Part shown: in pieces, positions 15,566 to 23,184 of the stretch | Layout of the letters: every line of letters starts with the position of its first letter | How positions within the stretch are numbered: the stretch's first letter is position 1 | Origin: RGIG3102 sp964507095 | GTDB taxonomy: Bacteria > Bacillota > Clostridia > Oscillospirales > Ruminococcaceae | Assembly (NCBI GenBank): GCA_964507095.1 | Contig: CAZDOS010000025.1 | Location: 1 to 24,503, forward strand | Reading direction: 5' to 3' | Length of the DNA stretch: 24,503 nt | Program-made: the position numbers and the translations under genes | Notes under the pieces: generated by a model | Told to the model about the DNA's origin: nothing | What the model saw: only the letters and a program-made list of their open reading frames with translations | The model's database searches: none

Positions 15566-16849
15566 TCAATCGATATAATTGATGGACTCGGGACCTGAGT
15601 ACTCCCGCCATCTGTCGGTGATATCCTTTCCCTTGATGAAATCAGTCCAGATATCGCTCATCTTTTCGCTGATGGCATAGTCTTCCTCTGTCAGCGGTCT
15701 CCAGCATCTCTTCAGGGTATTGAACACGTACCAAAGTTCCCAGGAATGGATCGCTCCCATGTCATCTCCCGGCAGGTCATGCCTGAAAAGATACAGATAG
15801 ACGGGTCTCGTTCCCTTTTCAAGCCTCGCCCGGGCAAAGTCCGTCATGCCGTTATAGAACATCGTTCCTTCGTACTGTCCGCCTGTGACTCCGATATCAT
15901 CCTTGGTCATTCCGAGCATATACGGGATGTCCCTGATCTCCCCTTTGGAGAGCACGTTCCGAAGCAGTTCCTTAAGAACATAGCCGTCCGTCACAGGCCT
16001 GTAAGAGCCGCCTCTTCTGTACAGTTCTTCTGTTATATCGACCAGCTTTTCAGCGGGCACTTTTCTCAGTTCTTCAATGTTGTTCCGCTCGACAAGCTCT
16101 TTAACTTTACAGCCTGTAGAATACGCATTTTCAAGGGAAAAACCGATCCCCGGCAGTCCCGTTCCGCTCTGAAGGATGGCCCTTGAGATCATTCCTTCAG
16201 TTAGCTCTGAAGAGACCAGACACTGGGTGCTTATCGAGCCCCGGCTCTGTCCGAACACCGTTATCCTGTCCGGATCACCGCCGAAAGCGGCTATGTTTTC
16301 CCTTATCCACTTCAGTGCCATGATCTGGTCAAGAAGTCCGTAGTTACCGGTGCTGCCGTTTGGATCCTCTTCTCTCAGCTCAGGCAGAGCCAGAAAGCCG
16401 AACGGTCCGACTCGGTAGTTTATGGTGACGAGGATCACATCCTTTCTTGCAAAGATCTCGCCGTCGAACTCCTCCTCGCTCCCCCAGCCGTGGTCAAAGC
16501 TGCCTCCGTGAATCCACATTGCCACAGGATACTTTTCATCTCTCTTTTCTGCAGGTACCCATATGTTCAGATACAGGCAGTCCTCGCTCTGAGGCGGAAT
16601 GAACCGGGGATCTGCGTAGAATTCCTTATAGTAGTATCCATCGGTGATCAATACCTGCGGGCAGATGCTTCCAAACTCGAAGGCCTCTCTGACGCCCTCC
16701 CAGGGCTCACACTCCAGAGGAGTCTTGAATCTGAGCTCGCCTACCGGAGGCTTTGCATAAGGTATGCCCCTGAATACATTGAAGCCCTCCTCAGCCAGAC
16801 CCTCAAGAACACCGTATTTTGTCTTAACTGTCACTGTTTTTCTTTCCAT
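15566..16849 (-). CDS. Type-B carboxylesterase/lipase-like alpha/beta hydrolase
   Basis: 427 residues from ATG 16849, chosen because GGAGG lies 10 bases upstream; a TTG three codons earlier is too close to that site. Family enzymes hydrolyse ester bonds of small or acyl substrates. Visible: FRGIPYAKPPVGELRF (26-41), SEDCLYLNIWVPA (88-100), oxyanion loop HGGSF (114-118), nucleophile elbow GQSRG with Ser202, acidic triad candidate Asp317/Asp318 in GMTKDDIG, and His368 in GAIHSWELWYVF. No signal peptide, so probably cytoplasmic. It is shorter than the usual 480-550 residues, mainly in the region between about 325 and 345. The elbow has Arg after the Ser, where the family usually has Ala or Gly. 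It lies 21 bases after the small unknown gene, apparently in the same transcript. Substrate unknown. Confidence 0.88.
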   Translation of the reverse strand: MERKTVTVKTKYGVLEGLAEEGFNVFRGIPYAKPPVGELRFKTPLECEPWEGVREAFEFGSICPQVLITDGYYYKEFYADPRFIPPQSEDCLYLNIWVPAEKRDEKYPVAMWIHGGSFDHGWGSEEEFDGEIFARKDVILVTINYRVGPFGFLALPELREEDPNGSTGNYGLLDQIMALKWIRENIAAFGGDPDRITVFGQSRGSISTQCLVSSELTEGMISRAILQSGTGLPGIGFSLENAYSTGCKVKELVERNNIEELRKVPAEKLVDITEELYRRGGSYRPVTDGYVLKELLRNVLSKGEIRDIPYMLGMTKDDIGVTGGQYEGTMFYNGMTDFARARLEKGTRPVYLYLFRHDLPGDDMGAIHSWELWYVFNTLKRCWRPLTEEDYAISEKMSDIWTDFIKGKDITDRWREYSGPESINYID

Positions 16850-16870
16850 TCTAACCAAACCTCCCGGTCT

Positions 16871-17257
16871 TCATTCACTGACGTCTCTGCCCATGCAGAT
16901 AGCAACATACTCGCACTTTTTAAACTCCAGCTGCCTGTCTTTCAAAAGGCTTTCATCCGTCACATAAGCCACGTTGATCGCCATATTGTCCATGTTCCTG
17001 TGGAGAATCGTGCCGACGAACCTGGTCCGGAGGATGATGTATCTTATCTTCCTCTCGCCATAGCTTATCGGCTCATCGCATCTTGCGAGGAAATAGTCAG
17101 GCCTGTCCTTTGCCGGCATCTGCCTGAGGACCGTGCATCTAACGGGCATCTGCCCGTATAGATCGTCTGGAGCCATGTCAGGGTCATAAAGCTCTATCCT
17201 CATGAGTCCACTGTCCTTTTTTTGATCCCTCTTTCTGAACAGATCAAGTAATCCCAT
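16871..17257 (-). CDS. Small conserved-looking protein of unknown function
   Basis: 128 residues; I do not recognise the family. ATG 17257 is preferred because GGAGG stands 5 bases before it; an ATG four codons earlier is almost on top of the preceding AGGAG. The N-terminus MGLLDLFRKRDQKKDSG is a short amphipathic segment followed by charged residues, of a type often seen in small cytoplasmic proteins that touch the membrane. The rest looks like a compact mixed alpha/beta domain (VRCTVLRQM, YFLARCDEPISYGERKIRYIILRTRF, MAINVAYVTDESLL). There is no signal peptide or long hydrophobic helix. It precedes the carboxylesterase by 21 bases, so the two probably work or at least are expressed together. 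Good coding character and ribosome site make it a real gene. Confidence 0.75.
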   Translation of the reverse strand: MGLLDLFRKRDQKKDSGLMRIELYDPDMAPDDLYGQMPVRCTVLRQMPAKDRPDYFLARCDEPISYGERKIRYIILRTRFVGTILHRNMDNMAINVAYVTDESLLKDRQLEFKKCEYVAICMGRDVSE

Positions 17258-17317
17258 ATTGTCCTCCATGCTCCTTAGTCTGCCGGACCATTCAAACGGT
17301 AATAATGCTTTGAACTT

Positions 17318-17326
17318 ATTTTATCA
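17318..17326 (-). promoter_or_regulatory. Candidate extended -10 for the small-protein/esterase pair
   Basis: Minus strand TG-A-TAAAAT (17326-17318) forms an extended -10 with no good -35. A start near 17311 would give about 55 bases of leader. It is supported mainly by lying between the tsf terminator and the small gene. Confidence 0.4.
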
Positions 17327-17352
17327 CATTCATCGTCAAAATATATCCGGAC

Positions 17353-17388
17353 AAAAGAAAACAGTTGCAGGAATTGACCCGCAACTGT
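17353..17388 (-). terminator. Intrinsic terminator of rpsB-tsf
   Basis: On the minus strand ACAGTTGCGGG and CCTGCAACTGT pair (17388-17378 with 17371-17361, one G-T wobble) around a 6-base loop, followed by TTTCTTTTG. It lies about 57 bases after the tsf stop. Confidence 0.8.
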
Positions 17389-17444
17389 GATTTCTCATCA
17401 TATACGTGCACAAGGCACCTATGATTACCTTAACGGCAATGTCA

Positions 17445-18527
17445 TTACTTCAGGCTGGCTGCAACTTCTTCTGCGAAGTTCTCGACCTTCTTTGCAATGC
17501 CTTCGCCTGTCTCAAAGCGAATGAAACGTGTGATCTTAAGATCCGGTGAAACGCTCTTGAGATATGCAGCAACTGTCTGCTTTCCGTCCTCTGCCTTGAC
17601 ATATGTCTGATCAAGGAGAGTGCTCTCTCTGAGCTGCTTGGAAACACGTCCTTCAACAAGTCCGTTGAAGATCTTGTTGGCGGAAATGACTTCCTTTGCG
17701 GCAAGAGCAAGCTTTACGAGAGTTGCCTTTGCCTCATCGGACAGGAAGTTGAACAGGAACTTGTTGGTCTTCTCTGCCTCGTAGTTCTTCAGGTCTTCCT
17801 CACTGAAGAGGTCTTCACCTACTGCCTTCTCGAACAGATCGTTAAGGATCAGCTTAGGCAGTGACCGAGGATCGTTCAGTGCGCTCTCGACTGTGATCTC
17901 GCGGGTCTTTGCCAGCTCGTCGGCAGAAATGTCGTCCCTGCTGATGTAGGTAGGGTTCATTGAAGCCACCTGCATGGCAATGTTCCTGAGAGCTTCCCTT
18001 GTAGCGTCGCTGTCTGTTCCTTCTGCACCGATGAGAACGCCGATGCGTCCGCCGCCGTGTACATAGTCAACGACTATAGGAGCCTCAAGCTTTGCGAATC
18101 TTCTGATTGAAAGCTTTTCTCCGATCTTTGCGATCTTCTCGATAAGAGCTTCATTGACTGAGATAGATGAATCCTCGATCCATGGCTCTGCCATGAAAGC
18201 AGCGTCAACATCCTCTGAATCGCTTGAAAGTGCCTGCTTGGCAACATCTGCAACAAATGCCTGGAATGTCTCATTCTTGGCAACAAAGTCTGTCTCGGAG
18301 TTGACTTCGACGACTGCGCCCTTGCCCTCACCGATAACTGTGCGGCAGAGTCCCTCTGCTGCGATACGTCCGGCCTTCTTCTCGGCCTTTGCTGCACCGC
18401 TCTTCTTCAGAAACTCGATTGCAGCTTCCATATCTCCGTCACACTCTGTGAGTGCTTTCTTGCAATCCATCATGCCTGCGCCTGTGCGCTCGCGAAGTTC
18501 CTTGACATCTTTAGCTGTAAAAGCCAT
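17445..18527 (-). CDS. tsf: Translation elongation factor Ts
   Basis: 360 residues. EF-Ts is the guanine-nucleotide exchange factor for EF-Tu. The N-terminal UBA-like domain contains VKELRERTGAGMMDCKKAL; the exchange motif TDFVAKN is at 79-85 (Thr79, Asp80, Phe81); a dimerisation core follows. It is longer than the roughly 290-310 residues common in Firmicutes: the C-terminal half has an extended second core-like segment before the end GEGIAKKVENFAEEVAA. ATG 18527 has TAGGAGGACAAACA upstream. It follows rpsB after 39 bases in the universal rpsB-tsf pair. Confidence 0.97.
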   Translation of the reverse strand: MAFTAKDVKELRERTGAGMMDCKKALTECDGDMEAAIEFLKKSGAAKAEKKAGRIAAEGLCRTVIGEGKGAVVEVNSETDFVAKNETFQAFVADVAKQALSSDSEDVDAAFMAEPWIEDSSISVNEALIEKIAKIGEKLSIRRFAKLEAPIVVDYVHGGGRIGVLIGAEGTDSDATREALRNIAMQVASMNPTYISRDDISADELAKTREITVESALNDPRSLPKLILNDLFEKAVGEDLFSEEDLKNYEAEKTNKFLFNFLSDEAKATLVKLALAAKEVISANKIFNGLVEGRVSKQLRESTLLDQTYVKAEDGKQTVAAYLKSVSPDLKITRFIRFETGEGIAKKVENFAEEVAASLK

Positions 18528-18566
18528 TGTTTGTCCTCCTAAAATCTCTGATGTGTTTTTAGAAAA

Positions 18567-19337
18567 TTACTCCCGAGTAACTTCTTCTGCTGTCTCTTCT
18601 GAGACTTCCTCGACTTCTTCCTCTACTGCTTCCTGTGCGGCCTCACCGAACTGCTCGCCTTCACGGCCTTCGATGACTGCGTCTGCCATCCGGCCTGCGA
18701 TCAGCTTGACTGCTCTGATGGCGTCGTCATTACCAGGAATGATGTAGTCGACTTCATCAGGGTCGCAGTTTGTATCAACGATAGCTACTACAGGGATACC
18801 GAGCTTTCTGGCTTCTGCAACAGCGATCTTTTCCTTCTTTGTATCAACTACGAACAGTGCCTTCGGCAGGCCGTCCATGTTTCTGATACCGCCGAGGAAC
18901 TTCTCAAGCTTCTCGATCTCGAGTTCGAGCTTGACGACTTCCTTCTTAGGCAGAAGATCGAATGTTCCGTCTTCCTTCATAGCATTGAGCTGCTCAAGAC
19001 GTGCGATCCTCTTCTTGATCGTTGTATAGTTTGTCAGCATACCGCCGAGCCATCTGGCATTTACATAGTGCATGCCGCATCTCTCGGCCTCTTCCTTGAT
19101 GGCATCCCGTGCCTGCTTCTTTGTTCCTACGAAAAGGATCTGGCCGCCTTCTGCTGATACCTCTCTTACGAAATCGTAAGCGGTGTCGAGCATCTTGACT
19201 GTCTGCTGCAGGTCGATGATGTAGATTCCGTTCCTTTCGGTGTAGATGTACTTCTTCATCTTAGGGTTCCATCTTCTTGTCTGGTGACCGAAATGTACGC
19301 CGGCCTCCAGCAACTGTTTCATTGAAACTGATGACAT
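18567..19337 (-). CDS. rpsB: 30S ribosomal protein S2
   Basis: 256 residues. It binds the back of the small subunit between head and body. N-terminal MSSVSMKQLLEAGVHFGHQT and RRWNPKMKKYIYTERNGI, then VGTKKQARDAIKEEAERCG, the coiled-coil insertion around KLELEIEKLEKFLGG, and FVVDTKKEKIAVAEARKLGIPVVAIVDTNCDPD. The C-terminus ends in a Glu-rich tail (EEEVEEVSEETAEEV) typical of the disordered end of S2. ATG 19337 has ACGGAGG. It is expressed from a good promoter with a leader of about 105 bases. Confidence 0.98.
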   Translation of the reverse strand: MSSVSMKQLLEAGVHFGHQTRRWNPKMKKYIYTERNGIYIIDLQQTVKMLDTAYDFVREVSAEGGQILFVGTKKQARDAIKEEAERCGMHYVNARWLGGMLTNYTTIKKRIARLEQLNAMKEDGTFDLLPKKEVVKLELEIEKLEKFLGGIRNMDGLPKALFVVDTKKEKIAVAEARKLGIPVVAIVDTNCDPDEVDYIIPGNDDAIRAVKLIAGRMADAVIEGREGEQFGEAAQEAVEEEVEEVSEETAEEVTRE

Positions 19338-19356
19338 AATAATACCTCCGTTTTGT

Positions 19357-19422
19357 TGTTCCTCCGCACTGCTTTTGTATTTCTGCAGTTAACAGCGACA
19401 GCTGCACAGACTGCAAGGAACA
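19357..19422 (-). promoter_or_regulatory. Structured rpsB leader
   Basis: In the minus-strand leader TGTTCCT (19422-19416) pairs perfectly with AGGAACA (19363-19357), enclosing smaller inverted repeats around CTGCAG. The 3' arm covers a GGAGGA that is not the rpsB ribosome site; the true site, ACGGAGG, lies just downstream. r-protein leaders often control their own synthesis, but no described S2 leader class is recognised here. Confidence 0.4.
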
Positions 19423-19448
19423 GTGCGTGCGTATTTTTGCGCCTAAAT

Positions 19449-19478
19449 AATATATCACAGCCATGCAAGCCAAGTCAA
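19449..19478 (-). promoter_or_regulatory. Extended -10 promoter of rpsB-tsf
   Basis: Minus strand TTGACT (19478-19473), 18-base spacer, TATATT (19454-19449) preceded by TG-A (19457-19455). Start expected near 19442. Confidence 0.75.
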
Positions 19479-19550
19479 CAAAATTCTTTTGATTTCAAGG
19501 GTTTTCTGCATTGGGGGAGCATCTGTTCGCCAGCGGTGGAACATCACTTT

Positions 19551-19586
19551 AAAAACGGATGTCTTAACAAAAGTCAGACATCCGTT
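19551..19586 (-). terminator. Intrinsic terminator of the liv operon
   Basis: Perfect 11-bp stem AACGGATGTCT (19554-19564) / AGACATCCGTT (19576-19586), 11-base loop; on the minus strand the stem runs straight into TTTTTAAAG. It lies about 50 bases after the livF stop and isolates liv from rpsB. Confidence 0.85.
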
Positions 19587-19634
19587 CGCTGTTTTGATCC
19601 TGTCACGTTTGATGCACGGTGATTTCTTTTCCGG

Positions 19635-20339
19635 TCATTTTCCTCCAAGGTAAAGCTGCTTGACATCTTCGCTGTCCATCAGCTCCCTGCCGGTCCCTGA
19701 AAGTCCGATCTTGCCGGATTCCAGCACATACGCCCTGTCCGAGATAGAGAGGGCCATTTCGGCGTTCTGCTCAACGAGAAGGATGGTCGTTCCCTGCCTG
19801 TGGAGCTCCTTGATTATGTCAAAGATCTGCCCGACGAGGATCGGCGCAAGTCCCATTGAGGGTTCATCCAGTAAAAGGAGTTTTGGGTGGCTCATCATCC
19901 GTCTGCCGATCGCGAGCATCTGCTGTTCGCCTCCCGAAAGAGTGCCGCCGATCTGCCTTTTTCTTTCCTCAAGTCTCGGGAACAGCCCGTAAACATATTC
20001 AAGGTCCTTTGAGATGTCGCCCTTGCTGGTATATGCTCCCATCTCCAGGTTCTCCTCCACTGTCATCTGGAGGAATATCCTCCTTCCTTCCGGAACATGG
20101 GCAAGCCCCATGGACACAAGCTTGTGCGCGTCGGTCCTGCCTATGTCCCTGTCAAGAAAGGTTATTGAGCCTCCCCTTGATCTCATCAGGCCGGAGACGG
20201 TCTTGAGCGTAGTCGTTTTCCCGGCTCCGTTCGCCCCGATAAGAGAAACGATCTCCCCTTCATCCACATGAAAGGATATCCCCTTTATGGCGTGGATCTG
20301 CCCGTAATATACGTTGATATCTTCTACTTTAAGCATCAT
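19635..20339 (-). CDS. livF: Branched-chain amino-acid ABC transporter ATPase
   Basis: 234 residues, LivF-type ATPase driving import of leucine, isoleucine, valine or related substrates at the cytoplasmic face of the permease. Walker A GANGAGKT at 35-42, the LivF-typical AHVPEGRRIF, signature GGTLSGGEQQMLAIGR, Walker B LLLLDEPSMGLAP and the H-loop region ILLVEQNAEMAL, in which this subfamily has Gln/Asn in place of the usual His. It starts with ATG 2 bases after the livG stop, with AAGGCG upstream. Complete, but its usual partner LivG is frameshifted. Confidence 0.95.
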   Translation of the reverse strand: MMLKVEDINVYYGQIHAIKGISFHVDEGEIVSLIGANGAGKTTTLKTVSGLMRSRGGSITFLDRDIGRTDAHKLVSMGLAHVPEGRRIFLQMTVEENLEMGAYTSKGDISKDLEYVYGLFPRLEERKRQIGGTLSGGEQQMLAIGRRMMSHPKLLLLDEPSMGLAPILVGQIFDIIKELHRQGTTILLVEQNAEMALSISDRAYVLESGKIGLSGTGRELMDSEDVKQLYLGGK

Positions 20340-20341
20340 GT

Positions 20342-21173
20342 CTACGCCTTCTTTCCGAGATAAGCCTCAATGACCAGAGGATCGTTCTTTATCTGTTCGG
20401 GTGTTCCCTTTGCTATGACCTTGCCGTAATTGAGCACGCATATTCCCTCGCATATGCCCATGACAAGGTTCATGTCATGCTCGATGAGCATGATGGCTAT
20501 CTGGAAAGTGTCCCTTATCTTCTTTATATTCTCCATCAGCTCGGCAGTCTCAGACGGGTTCATTCCGGCTGCCGGCTCATCCAGCAGGATGATCCCCGGG
20601 TTCGTTGCCAGGGCTCTTACGATCTCAAGCCTTCTCTGTGCCCCATAAGGCAGACTTCCCGCCTTGTAGTTGCGCATGTGGTCCATGCCGAAGAAATCCA
20701 GCAGTTCCCTGCATCTGTCCTCGCATACCTTTTTCGGTATGCCGGTAGCCGAAGCCATGCGTCAGGCTTGCCAGGAAATTCGTCTTTATGGTGTTGTGCA
20801 TGCCTATCTTGACATTGTCCAGCACGGATACATTTCCGAACAGCCTAATGTTCTGGAAAGTCCTTGCCATTCCCATCTTGTTGACCTGCCGCACGGTCTT
20901 TCCCTTTATGTCATACCCGTCGAGGAGCACAGTGCCTCTCGTCGGCTGATAGACGCTTGTGAGAAGGTTGAATACAGTCGTCTTGCCGGCTCCGTTAGGG
21001 CCTATGAGTCCGGCGATCTCAGTCCTTCCTATCGTGAGGTTAAAATCATCCACTGCCCTGAGCCCGCCGAAATCTATGCCAAGATGATGAGTCTCCAGTA
21101 TCGGTCTCTTGTCTATGTCCCGAAGGGGAATGATAGCATTGGTAGGCAGTGATACAAGTCTTCTGTCTGACAT
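20342..21173 (-). pseudogene. livG: Branched-chain amino-acid ABC transporter ATPase, frameshifted
   Basis: Two overlapping frames together make one LivG. Codons from ATG 21173 give the N-terminal half: FGGLRAVDDFNLTIG, Walker A GPNGAGKT (58-65), Q-loop ARTFQNIRLF, up to NFLASLTH. The second half continues in the +1 frame from about base 20758: CRELLDFFGMDH, the signature segment LPYGAQRRLEIVRALA, Walker B GIILLDEPAAGMNP and IEHDMNLVMGICE, stop TAG at 20342. The join is near CTGACGCATGGC (about 20765-20754), consistent with one extra base; aligned lengths match normal LivG when it is removed. There is no homopolymer, no ribosome site for the second ORF and no known slippery sequence. Neither half alone has both Walker motifs. 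It could be a real mutation or a sequence error. The N-terminus also carries about 20 extra residues compared with typical LivG. Confidence 0.85.
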
Positions 21174-22171
21174 TACGCTTTCTCCCCCTTCTCTTTTTTC
21201 CTGAACAGATTCTTCGGAATGATCCTGTTCCTGATCTCAGCTATCTTCGGATTCGAGCTGAGAAGCATCATGAGTATGAGCACGACGGCATATATGAGCA
21301 TCCTGTAGTCATTCAGTCCTCTGAGAGTCTCCGGCAGGAGAGTTATGAGAAGGGCGGCTATGATGCTTCCCCTTATGGATCCGATGCCTCCGAACACTAC
21401 CATGACGAGTATCTCTATCGACTTGTTGTAGTCGAAGCTTCCCGCCTGCATGATCGAGTAGTTATGCCCGTAAAGAGCTCCGGCGATGCCGGCAAAAAAG
21501 GCCGAAACGGCAAACACGAGGACCTTGTACTTGTTTGGATTGATGCCGACGGATTCTGCCGCGATGGAGTTGTCCCTCAGGGCTATTATCGCCCTTCCGT
21601 GCTTTGAGTCTATGAGATTGGTTATGACCAGCAGCGTAACCATGAGAGCAGCAAAGCCCCATGTGAACGAAGAGTCCTGCGGCATTCCCTTGAGCCCGGA
21701 TGCGCCGCCAGTGAAGTTCAGATTTATGATGACGCTTCTGAGTATCTCTCCGAAAGCGAGGGTCACTATCGCCAGATAGTCTCCTTTCAGCCTCAGCACG
21801 GGCACGCCTACTATGAGACCGAAGATCATTGCAACGATTCCTCCCACCAGCATCCGCATCGGGAATCTCACTGCCGAAGGCAGCAGTTCCCTGAATCTCA
21901 TCGAGAACAGGCACGCCGCATATGCTCCGACAGACATGAAACCGGCATGTCCGAGGCTGAGCTCGCCCAGATAACCTATCACCAGGTTGAGCGAAACGGC
22001 CAATATGGCGTTCACGCATATCGGGACCATCAGGCTCTGAAGGTGCCTGGAAGCATGTCTTGTCACGATCATTATGTTTATCACGGCGAAAAAGCCTATG
22101 CACATTGCAAATGTGAGGAGGTTGTTCCTGGTGCTCTTTTTCATCCCTGAAAAAACGCCTTTCTTTTCCAT
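21173..22171 (-). CDS. livM: Branched-chain amino-acid ABC transporter permease LivM
   Basis: 332 residues, inner-membrane permease subunit pairing with LivH. About nine hydrophobic segments follow a short charged N-terminus (MEKKGVFSGMKKSTRNN). Family signatures are SLNLVIGYLGELSLGHAGF, VGVPVLRLKGDYLAIVTLAFGEI and ALRDNSIAAESVGINPNKYK with the EAA-like cytoplasmic loop that contacts the ATPases. ATG 22171 has AAGGAGG upstream. The stop overlaps the livG ATG by one base (TAATG), indicating coupled translation. Intact. Confidence 0.95.
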   Translation of the reverse strand: MEKKGVFSGMKKSTRNNLLTFAMCIGFFAVINIMIVTRHASRHLQSLMVPICVNAILAVSLNLVIGYLGELSLGHAGFMSVGAYAACLFSMRFRELLPSAVRFPMRMLVGGIVAMIFGLIVGVPVLRLKGDYLAIVTLAFGEILRSVIINLNFTGGASGLKGMPQDSSFTWGFAALMVTLLVITNLIDSKHGRAIIALRDNSIAAESVGINPNKYKVLVFAVSAFFAGIAGALYGHNYSIMQAGSFDYNKSIEILVMVVFGGIGSIRGSIIAALLITLLPETLRGLNDYRMLIYAVVLILMMLLSSNPKIAEIRNRIIPKNLFRKKEKGEKA

Positions 22172-22181
22172 GGTCCCCTCC

Positions 22182-23057
22182 TTATACCTTCTCCGTCGTC
22201 TTCTTGCCCAACAGTCCCGTAGGCTTGACGAGCAGGACGAGGATCAAGACTCCGAATACTATCCGGTCAGAAAGCTCTGTGGATATGTACGCCTTGGCCA
22301 TGCATTCGATTATGCCAAGCAGTATCCCTCCGAGCATCGCTCCGGGAATTGAGCCTATGCCGCCGAAAACGGCGGCTACGAAGGCCTTTATGCCCGGCAT
22401 CGATCCTGTATACGGTCCTATGAAGGTGTATGTGAGCCCGTAGAACGAGCCCGCCACTGATGCCAGCGCACTGCCTATGGCAAAGGTCACCGTGATGGTG
22501 TTGTTGACGCTGATTCCCATCAGTTCCGCAGCCCGCTTGTCTTCAGAAACCGCCCTCATGGCTTTCCCTATCTTGGTCCTGCTTATGAAGAGCGTGAGTG
22601 CGATCATGATGGCAACGGTGACCCGGAGCGTCACGATGCTCTCGCCCTTTATGGTCAGGGTTCCGATATGGACCGGAGCCAGCTTTATGAATTTCGGGAA
22701 GTTCTTCTGATTGACTCCGAAGATCAGCTGCGCAAGAGCCTGAAGGAAATATGAGACACCGATGGCCGTTATCAGCACCGACAGAGGCGGTGACTGCCTG
22801 AGCGGCTTGTATGCTATCTTCTCTACCAGCACGCCTACCAATACGCAGAACGGTATGCTCAAGAGCACTCCCAGAAGGGGCGGAAGCCCGAGAGTGTTTA
22901 CGAACACGATAGAAGCGAAGGCTCCGACCATGATAATGTCGCCGTGGGCGAAATTAAGCATTTTCGCAATACCGTATACCATCGTGTATCCCAAAGCTAT
23001 GAGGGCATAGATGCTGCCCAGGCTCAGGCCGCTGATAAGGTTTGACAAGAATATCAT
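22182..23057 (-). CDS. livH: Branched-chain amino-acid ABC transporter permease LivH
   Basis: 291 residues, the other permease subunit. N-terminal LISGLSLGSIYALIALGYTMVYGI and KMLNFAHGDIIMVGAF are the LivH hallmarks; RAVSEDKRAAELMGISVN is the ATPase-contacting loop; PGIKAFVAAVFGGIGSIPGAMLGG is also highly typical. About eight membrane helices. ATG 23057 has GGAG 6 bases upstream. livM begins 10 bases after the stop. A 127-base structured spacer separates it from livK. Confidence 0.95.
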   Translation of the reverse strand: MIFLSNLISGLSLGSIYALIALGYTMVYGIAKMLNFAHGDIIMVGAFASIVFVNTLGLPPLLGVLLSIPFCVLVGVLVEKIAYKPLRQSPPLSVLITAIGVSYFLQALAQLIFGVNQKNFPKFIKLAPVHIGTLTIKGESIVTLRVTVAIMIALTLFISRTKIGKAMRAVSEDKRAAELMGISVNNTITVTFAIGSALASVAGSFYGLTYTFIGPYTGSMPGIKAFVAAVFGGIGSIPGAMLGGILLGIIECMAKAYISTELSDRIVFGVLILVLLVKPTGLLGKKTTEKV

Positions 23058-23095
23058 TGTTTACTCCGTTTAACGCGTGTATTTAAGCCTTTACA

Positions 23096-23156
23096 GGCTG
23101 TCAGAAGGAGCATTTCCCCATGCTCCTTCTGACAGCCCGGGGCCGATGCCCGGGCT
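23096..23156 (-). promoter_or_regulatory. Double-hairpin spacer between livK and livH
   Basis: An 18-bp perfect stem (23096-23113 with 23120-23137, loop of 6) and a second 8-bp GC-rich stem AGCCCGGG (23134-23141) / CCCGGGCT (23149-23156). The two share bases 23134-23137, so they compete for that segment. No T-tract follows on the minus strand, so this is not a classic terminator. In binding-protein operons such structures commonly stabilise the upstream message and lower downstream expression. Confidence 0.7.
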
Positions 23157-23184
23157 GATCTGTTTAATTATTCAAACGCTCGGA

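Noticed and set aside
20754..20765. Programmed +1 frameshift in livG
   Set aside because: The sequence CTGACGCATGGC has no rare-codon or stop-assisted slippery context and no stimulatory structure I can see; mutation or sequence error is simpler.
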